64,000 bases of DNA, taken from contig NC_092667.1 of NCBI RefSeq assembly GCF_032118995.1, positions 418,931 to 482,930 on the forward strand, in the 5' to 3' direction. The number at the start of each line of letters is the position of its first letter. Positions within the stretch are counted from its first letter, which is position 1. Of this stretch, positions 57,261 through 64,000 are shown in pieces. A program made the position numbers and the translations under genes. This DNA is from Asterias amurensis. Its lineage: Eukaryota; Echinodermata; Asteroidea; Forcipulatida; Asteriidae. Below the pieces are notes generated by a model that was not told the origin of the DNA, made no database searches, and was given only the letters and a program-made list of their open reading frames with translations.

Positions 57261-58285
57261 CTTCTGCATCCGTCGATTATGCTTCCATAATTGCCTCAGT
57301 CTCATTGCGTTTTATATAAGTATTTGTCTTGTAGTTCTTTACATAAATTTGTGCTCAATTGAACTTCTCTATTATGTACGTTTCTTCATACTTGCAATAT
57401 GGAAAATATTGAGTTGAATTAAACAGAAACGCGCACTCAGTCCCAAAACCGTGGATTTGCACACTTTGCCTTTTTTGGCTTTAGTTTTCATAGGGTTTTG
57501 TATAAACAGTTGAAAAGAAGAGAACAACGCCGATTAATTACTCGGTTCACCAATCACAACGACAAGTTTTATTTAGTCTGTTCATACGTACAAGTACTTA
57601 GTGAATAAAACAACATCACAAGATGTACATCAATTATGCATACGCTGCACGCAGACTATCAAAAGTGCAAGCTACAAACTACTACCTGTTTCAGACAGGC
57701 GCGCCATAGTCGCGCCGAACCAAATAGATAAGGAGCGACTCAAGTCGTTCAACTGCAACAGTCGATCTTTCGACTTCTTCACGCATCCAGTCGCTCCTAA
57801 CTGTTTCGGATGTCGAATATTTCTTGTTTTCAATTCCGAATTTGGTTCGGAGAGACTCCGGCCCTGTGGGACGTGTTTTGTTCTTTCTTTTGTCCCTGTA
57901 GTAGCCTTGCTCAAGGCAGTTGCATTATTCGCTCCGAAAAGACGCCGCTGTAAACCCACCCGTATACACTGTGCGCGCGGTAGGTGCAATCACACCGCAC
58001 GACCCACCCGTATTCACAATGTCAAATCGTACGACTACTGTGCACACAAGTCATCCGTACTCGTACCACTAACCGCATGCGGAGGCCGTCAGGCCGACAT
58101 GCGGATAGTGTACGGGGGCATCGTGTTGGGCGATGTGGTTACAAAACAATTCACGCACAGTGAATACGTTTTTTTTTTAATACAGCAGCGGTCTTTTTTT
58201 TCGGATGAATAATACGACTGCCGTTAGCAAGGCTATCCCAGGGCGTTGGTGTATAGTCCTTTGCTGTTAACGCAGTGGTGGTTGA
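57261..58285. other. Between gene A and gene B; no gene supported
   Basis: Contains a 203-codon open frame (57601-58212) without signal peptide, splice support or recognisable motif; its inner part has mirrored GCGCCGAACCAAAT / GAATTTGGTTCGGAG pieces, so it is probably a repeat artefact. Confidence 0.4.
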
Positions 58286-58292
58286 TATAAAG
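58286..58292 (+). promoter_or_regulatory. TATA box of secreted-protein gene B
   Basis: TATAAAG about 94 bp upstream of the ATG at 58386, preceded by GCAGTGGTGGTTGA, which matches the gene A promoter (GCAGTGGCGTTTGA). Confidence 0.6.
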
Positions 58293-58385
58293 ACATAACA
58301 ACTATCTCGGATCAGACCACTTGTAAAAAACTTTGTTCGAGTTTTACCATTATTATCAGAAGTGTGACAACTAAAAAATACAACC

Positions 58386-59230
58386 ATGTTCACCGCACTG
58401 ATAATTGTGACCATCTTTGTTAACACTGTTCCGTCGTCGTATTGCGTCTACTCAAGTTGTTCTAATTGTCCAACCGAACCAATTGACAAATTGAATGACC
58501 TTCAAATACAACAGATCGTGTCCCAGAGATCTGTTATTAAAGAAATTGAACAAAATCCGCAACTCTTGTCCAATGCCACATACCACAGATCATTTGTGAC
58601 ACTCGCTCCGCGGCAGAACCAGCAGATTCTGAGAAAGTACCCTAAGATATTCAGGGACAAGAAGTCAGTCCTTACCTCTTCATCGACAATGGGGACTGAA
58701 ACGGCATTGTGGCAGATATGCCCGCCAAAAGGAGGATCTGATCCTCTTGTCATGGTATATACGGAAGGACAATTGGTTGAACTCGTGCAGGTAGGTAACG
58801 GGTTTCCTGGAATGGGTGTTTGGATTGGTTGGGTGGGTTGTGGAGTCATTAACTTGCTAAACAGGAAACTGGTCCCATTCAGTGAACATTATATTCGGAA
58901 AATCTATTTAAGCTTCCAGAAGAAAACAAAAACAAAAAACCATTGTTTAACACCGTTCCATCCCCATCTATGTAGGCTAGATGATAAACTACCCTTTTGG
59001 GCCACAATTTACTATTGTTTTTATAGATGCCTGAACAAAATGATAACCAGTTGATTTTGGATGAAAGCTGCCAGGACGAGTTTTCGTTCGGCAAGATATG
59101 CCGTGTAGTTGATCGCATTGTGCCCGGACTCTTCATTAATTTAAGCCGTATAGTGGAGACGGGTGGTGGTAGCGAGGACTTCGACTACTCCTATGTAGTC
59201 GTACAGTACTGTGCAGCTTTTGAGCCCTAA
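58386..59230 (+). CDS. Small secreted cysteine-containing protein, copy B (paralog of A)
   Basis: Two exons, 58386-58790 and 59027-59230 (stop TAA), phase-0 intron at the same place as in copy A, 202 residues. The signal peptide MFTALIIVTIFVNTVPSSYC is nearly that of A. The N-terminal mature part has an extra cysteine pair (SSCSNCP where A has SGCSTE). The C-terminal cysteines ICPP, ESCQDE, KICRVV and QYC are all kept. Exon 2 is the better conserved half, ending in EDFDYSYVVVQYCAAFEP. Homology with A runs from the TATA box through roughly 260 bp of 3' flank, so the two arose by tandem duplication about 3.9 kb apart. Family unknown; a spaetzle/trunk-like fold is a tentative idea. Confidence 0.75.
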
Positions 59231-59496
59231 GGTCCTTGGTCTGACTCCTGGAGCTCGAGTAGGTCCCAGCTGGTCCACCACCAGGTTTAGCTGAGCCGTT
59301 ATAGAGTACTTTAATACATTCATACACGATATTAAACATAATAGAGATGTATGTAGCTGCACATTGAGCGAGCAAATACGTTAACGTGAACGTCAAAAAT
59401 TCAGTTGTTTCTGAGTGACGTCGACACGTTTGGCTTATTTCATGCTCACGTATGACGTCTGCGCACACGTACGTACCTGACGTGAAAAATGGTAAC
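59231..59496 (+). repeat. Duplicated 3' flank of gene B
   Basis: CTGGAGCTCGAGTAGGTCCC, GGTTTAGCTGAGCCGTTATA and TGACGTCGACACGTTTGGCT match 55318-55585 after gene A with few changes. Includes ATTAAA near 59330 as possible poly(A) signal. Confidence 0.75.
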
Positions 59497-59597
59497 TTCG
59501 GGGCCCAATTTCATAGCTTTGCTTAACGGTAAGCAATTTTTTTGCTTACTATAGCAGAAAAATTTGCTTAATTCATTCTTGATTGCACATGGTTAAC

Positions 59598-59683
59598 TTA
59601 AAGGAACACGTTGCCTTTGATTGGTCGAGTCGGTCTTTGAAAAGCGTTATACTTTGTAACCGTTTTTAATAAAATGCATATCC
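59598..59683. repeat. MITE family D left-end fragment in a family N fragment
   Basis: TTAAAGGAACACGTTGCCTT begins here, inside sequence starting GGGCCCAATTTCATAGCT at 59501. Confidence 0.6.
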
Positions 59684-60069
59684 GATATGAGTCCATGCCC
59701 GCTATTGTTATACTATTTATAGAGATTTGAGCATAATTATGCTCATGCCCGGTCTTTTCCTTATCGACCTTTTGCTAATGCTGGCCTTTACGGCCCAGTA
59801 TCTTGTAAAACCACAAGTAAAAGCTACAGGACAATAGTAAAAGGTCGGTTTTATTTACATCTCAATAAGAAGAGTCCCTCAAGCACTTGCTTTTACTTAC
59901 TAGTTCGACCAATTAAGGCTTACTTTTATTTATGAGGATTTAAGTAAAAGGCTAGTAAAAGCAAATGCTAGTTTTATTTATACGGCCCATATTTGTACTT
60001 GCACAGTGTTTCCACCTGTGTTGTACAACAGGGACAAAATGTGCGGCACCTGTTTTATGTAACCCAATC

Positions 60070-60620
60070 CGTAAATGTCACCCAAAATAAAATGTAGCCC
60101 CGAAGTTGTACCTAAATGTAGCCTCGACCTAAATGTAGCCCGAAGTTGTACCTGAATATTGACCAGTAGCGCTGGCCTAAATGTAGTCACAAAGTTGTAC
60201 CTAAATGGAGCCCCGAAGTTGTACCCAGGTGTCGCCCCGACCTTAATGTAGTCCCGACGTTGTACCGAGTTGTCGCCCGACCTAAATGTAGTCTTGAAGT
60301 TGTACCCAGATTTCGCCCGACCTTAATGGAGCCCCGAAGTTGTACCAAGATGTCGCCCCGACCTAAATGGAGCCCGAAGTTGTACCCAGATTTCGCCCGA
60401 CCTCAATTGAGCCCCGAAGTTGTACCCAGATGTCGCCCGACCTAAATGTAGTCCCGAAGTTGTAGCCAGCTGCGCCCCGACCTAAATGGAGCCCCGAAAT
60501 TGTACCCAGATGTTGCTCAAACCTAAAATGGAGCCCCGAAGTTGTACCCAGGTGTCGCCCGATGTTGCCCGACCTAAATCTATAACCACAAAGCTGTAAA
60601 CTAGATGTCGGTCAAAGTTG
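60070..60620. repeat. ~41-bp satellite, array 1
   Basis: Tandem units of GACCTAAATGTAGCCCCGAA plus GTTGTACCCAGATGTCGCCC, 38-41 bp each, moderately diverged. Confidence 0.9.
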
Positions 60621-60648
60621 AACCTAAAAGTAAGGGGTGGCTTTTAGG

Positions 60649-62490
60649 TGTCGCACAGACGGCCCAAAACTGTTGTCAGACTTTATGGCCCATGTCAGAC
60701 ACACCCACTTCGTAAAAATGGTAAATTTAATGTATACTTTGATTAAAAACAAATTATGAGACCCATTGAATTTTTATTATTGTATGCACTCAGATCTTCA
60801 CGAGGATTAGTTCCAGACCGTATCATTTTATTGTTCTGCAAAATTGAATTTGTTAAAATAAAAAAGTATACCCGGATAAATGGAAAGTCGGAGCAAAATG
60901 GAGGATTTCAGATGCAATTTTCTTAGCAACCGTATTTATTAAACGCACCTTTTGACAAATGATACAAAGCGTCAGGTATTTATTGCAAGGTGAGTGGGAC
61001 GAAGTTTGAATTATGAGACCTAATCCTTAGCACCATAAAATGATTTACAATGTGCTGTGGCGCAACATGCTGCCAATCTAGGCAGGAACACTCGGGCGAA
61101 CCCCTTCCTTTTTTTGATTAGTGCATTGGGCTATTTTACAATAGTAAAGGGTCGGTTTTATTTACATCTCAATAAGAAGAGTCCCTCAAGCAACTGCTTT
61201 TACTTACTAGTTCCACCAATTACTAGCAAATTAGGGCTTACTTTTATTTATGAGGATTTAAGTAAAGGCTAGTAAAAGCAAATACTAGTTTTTTTTATAC
61301 GTCCCATAATTTGCACAGTGTTTCCACCTGTCTTGTAAAATAGGGACAGAATGTGCGGCACCTATATGTAGCACGTGCTCTAAATGTCACCCAAAATAAA
61401 ATGTATCCCCAAAGCTGAACCTAAATGTCGCCCGCCCAAAATGTAGCCCCGAAGTTGTACCTTAGTGTCGCCAAGACCTGAGTGTCAGCCGAAGTTGTTC
61501 CTGAATGTCGCCCAACCTAAATGTAGTCCAAAAGTTGTACCAAGATGTCGCCCGACCTAAATGTAGCCCCAAAGTTGTACCTCAATGTCGTCTGACCTAA
61601 ATGTAGCCCTCCAAAAATGTACCTGTTAGATTTCGCTCCTACCTAAATGTAACCCCAAAGTTGTACCCAGATTTCGCTCCGACCTAAATGGAGCCCCAAA
61701 GTTGTACCCAGATTTCGCTCCTACCTAAATGTAGCCTCAAAGTTGTACCCAGATTTCGCCCCGACCTAAATGTAGCCCCAAAGTTGTACCCAGATTTCGC
61801 CCGACCTAAATGTAGCCCCAAAGTTGTACCTCATGTCGCCCCGACCTTAATGTAGTCCAAAAGTTGTACCAAGATGTCGCCCCGACCTAAATGTAGCCCC
61901 AAAGTTGTACCTCAATGTCTTCTGACCTAAATGTAGCCCAACAAAAATGTACCTGTTAGATTTCGCTCCTACCTAAATATAGCCCCAAAGTTGTACCCAG
62001 ATTTCGCCCCGACCTAAATGTAGCCCCAAAGTTGTACCCAGATTTCGCCCGACCTATAAATGGAGCCCCAAAGTTGTACCCAGATTTCGCCCCGACCTAA
62101 ATTTAGTCCCAAAGTTGTACCCAGATTTCGCCCCGACCTAAATTTAGCCCCAAAGTTGTACCAAGATTTCGCCCGACCTAAATGGAGCCCCAAAGTTGTA
62201 CCCAGATGTCGCCCGACCTAAATGGAGCCCCGAAGTTGTACCCAGATGTCGCCCTGACCTAAATGGAGCCCCGAAGTTGTACCCAGATGTCGCCCTGACC
62301 TAAACGGAGCCCGAAGTTGTACCCAGATGTCGCCCTGACCTAAATGGAGCCCCAAAGTTGTACCCAGACGTCGCCCTGACCTAAATGGAGCCCCAAAGTT
62401 GTACCCAGATGTCGCCCCGACCTAAAATCTTAAGCCCAAGCTGTACCTAAATGTCGGTCAAAGTTGAACCTAAAAGTTCGGGGTGCCGCA
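60649..62490. repeat. Higher-order repeat unit 1 (~1.84 kb) with satellite array 2
   Basis: A unique-like segment (60649-61375), starting CACAGACGGCCCAAAACTG, is followed by a 41-bp satellite array at 61390-62470. The same order repeats from about 62490. The marker AACTGTTGTCAGACTTTATG occurs 1838 bp apart. A family T SINE remnant (GGCAGGAACACTCGGGCGAA) lies at 61081-61140. Confidence 0.85.
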
Positions 62491-64000
62491 CAAAAGCCCA
62501 AAACTGTTGTCAGACTTTATGGCCCATGTCAGACACACCCACTTCGTAAAAATGGTAAATTTAATGCATACTTTGATTAAAAACAAATTATGAGACCCAT
62601 TGAATTTTTATTATTGTATGCACTCAGATCTTCACGAGGATTAGTTCCAGACCGTATCATTTTATTGTTCTGCAAAATTGAATTTGTTAAAATAAAAAAG
62701 TATACCCGGATAAAAGGAAAGTCGGAGCAAAATGGAGGATTTCAGATGCATTTTTCTTAGCAACCGTATTTATTAAACGCACCTTTTGACAAATGATACA
62801 AAGCGTCATGTATTTATTGCAAGGTGAGTGGGACGACGTTTGAATTATGAGACCTAATCCTTAACACCATAAAATGATTTACAATGTGCTGTGGCGCAAC
62901 ATGCTGCCAAATTAGGCAGGAACACTCGGGCGAACCCCTTCCTTTTTTTGATTAGTGCATTGGGCTATTTTACAATAGTAAAGGGTCGGTTTTATTTACA
63001 TCTCAATAAGAAGAGTCCCTCAAGCAACTGCTTTTACTTACTAGTTCCACCAATTACTAGCAAATTAGGGCTTACTACATTTATGAGGATTTAAGTAAAG
63101 GCTAGTAAAAGCAGATACTAGTTTTTTTATACGTCCCATAATTTGCACAGTGTTTCCACCTGTCTTGTAAAATAGGGACAAAATGTGCGGCACCTATATG
63201 TAGCACGTGCTCTAAATGTCACCCAAAATAAAATGTATCCCCAAAGCTGAACCTAAATGTCGCCCGCCCAAAATGTAGCCCCGAAGTTGTACCTTAGTGT
63301 CGCCAAGACCTGAATGTCACCCGAAGTTGTTCCTGAATGTCGCCCCGACCTAAATGTAGTCCAAAAGTTGTACCCAGATTTCGCCCCGACCTAAATGTAG
63401 CCCCAAAGTTGTACCCAGATTTCGCCCCGACCTAAATGTAGCCCCAATGTTGTACCCAGATTTCGCCCCGACCTAAATGGAGCCCCAAAGTTGTACCCAT
63501 ATTTCGCCCGACCTAAATGTAGCCCCAAAGTTGTACCAAGATTTCGCCCCGACCTAAATGTAGCCCCAAAGTTGTACCCAGATGTCGCCCGACCTAAATG
63601 GAGCCCCGAAGTTGTACCCAGATGTCGCCCTGACCTAAATGGAGCCCCGAAGTTGTCCCCAGATGTCGCCCTGACCTAAATGTAGCCCCAAAGTTGTACC
63701 CAGATGTCGCCCGACCTAAATGGAGCCCCGAAGTTGTACCCAGATGTCGCCCTGACCTAAATGGAGCCCCGAAGTTGTACCCAGATGTCGCCCTGACCTA
63801 AATGGAGTCCCGAAGTTGTACCCAGATGTCGCCCTGACCTAAATGGAGCCCCAAAGTTGTACCCAGATGCCGCCCTGACCTAAATGGAGCCCCAAAGTTG
63901 TACCCAGATGTCGCCCCGACCTAAAATCTTAAGCCCAAGCTGTACCTAAATGTCGGTCAAAGTTGAACCTAAAAGTTCGGGGTGCCGCACAGACGGCCCA
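62490..64000. repeat. Higher-order repeat unit 2 with satellite array 3, running off the window
   Basis: Repeats the unit at 60649-62490 almost base for base over the non-satellite part, with a shorter satellite array (about 63240-63960). The last bases GCACAGACGGCCCA start the next unit. Confidence 0.85.

Noticed and set aside
57601-58212. 203-codon ORF
   Set aside because: No ATG at its start (opens with GTG), no recognisable domain, internal inverted pieces, and it lies between two repeats-rich flanks.
61057-61272. Duplicated ~70-codon ORF (also at 62891-63094)
   Set aside because: Part of the higher-order satellite repeat and of a SINE relic; duplication explains the conservation.

Overview
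The window is animal nuclear DNA, most likely from an echinoderm and probably a sea star. The evidence is multi-exon genes with GT-AG introns, an NLR-type immune receptor with DEATH, NACHT and leucine-rich-repeat parts of the kind expanded in echinoderms, intron-rich annexin genes, and dense families of short foldback elements and tRNA-derived SINEs. No species can be fixed from the sequence alone. Layout: (1) 1-1140 holds a possible last exon of an unidentified upstream gene. (2) 2403-11899, plus strand, is an NLR gene in seven recognisable exons: a ubiquitin-like domain split over two exons, three DEATH-like domains, a NACHT NTPase and about twelve 52-residue LRR modules. A 16-bp tandem duplication at 10198-10229 shifts the frame inside the LRR array. 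(3) 11930-14270 is a decayed non-LTR retrotransposon interrupted by a long compound microsatellite and other repeats. (4) 14280-17690 is intergenic, with a foldback element and a minisatellite. (5) 17688-36330, plus strand, is a complete 12-exon annexin gene (313 aa). (6) 39160-51454, minus strand, is a second complete 12-exon annexin gene (319 aa) lying tail-to-tail with the first; intron positions match almost exactly, so the pair derives from an inverted duplication or from an old pair sharing gene structure. (7) 54384-59500 has two close paralogous two-exon genes for small secreted cysteine-containing proteins (199 and 202 aa), each with a TATA box; the C-terminal half weakly resembles spaetzle/trunk-type cystine-knot ligands. 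(8) 59690-64000 is a tandem array of a ~41-bp satellite inside a ~1.8-kb higher-order repeat. Introns and intergenic DNA are filled with palindromic MITE-like elements. At least five families have ends that read TTAA and behave like TTAA-target elements, and several are nested in one another, which gives relative insertion ages. Functionally, the NLR would be a cytosolic sensor: the DEATH domains recruit partners, NACHT drives nucleotide-dependent assembly and the LRRs recognise ligand. The annexins are calcium-dependent phospholipid-binding proteins, and the twin small genes encode secreted factors. Nothing in the sequence links these groups beyond being neighbours. All gene models were made by eye from splice sites and reading frames; no database search was possible.
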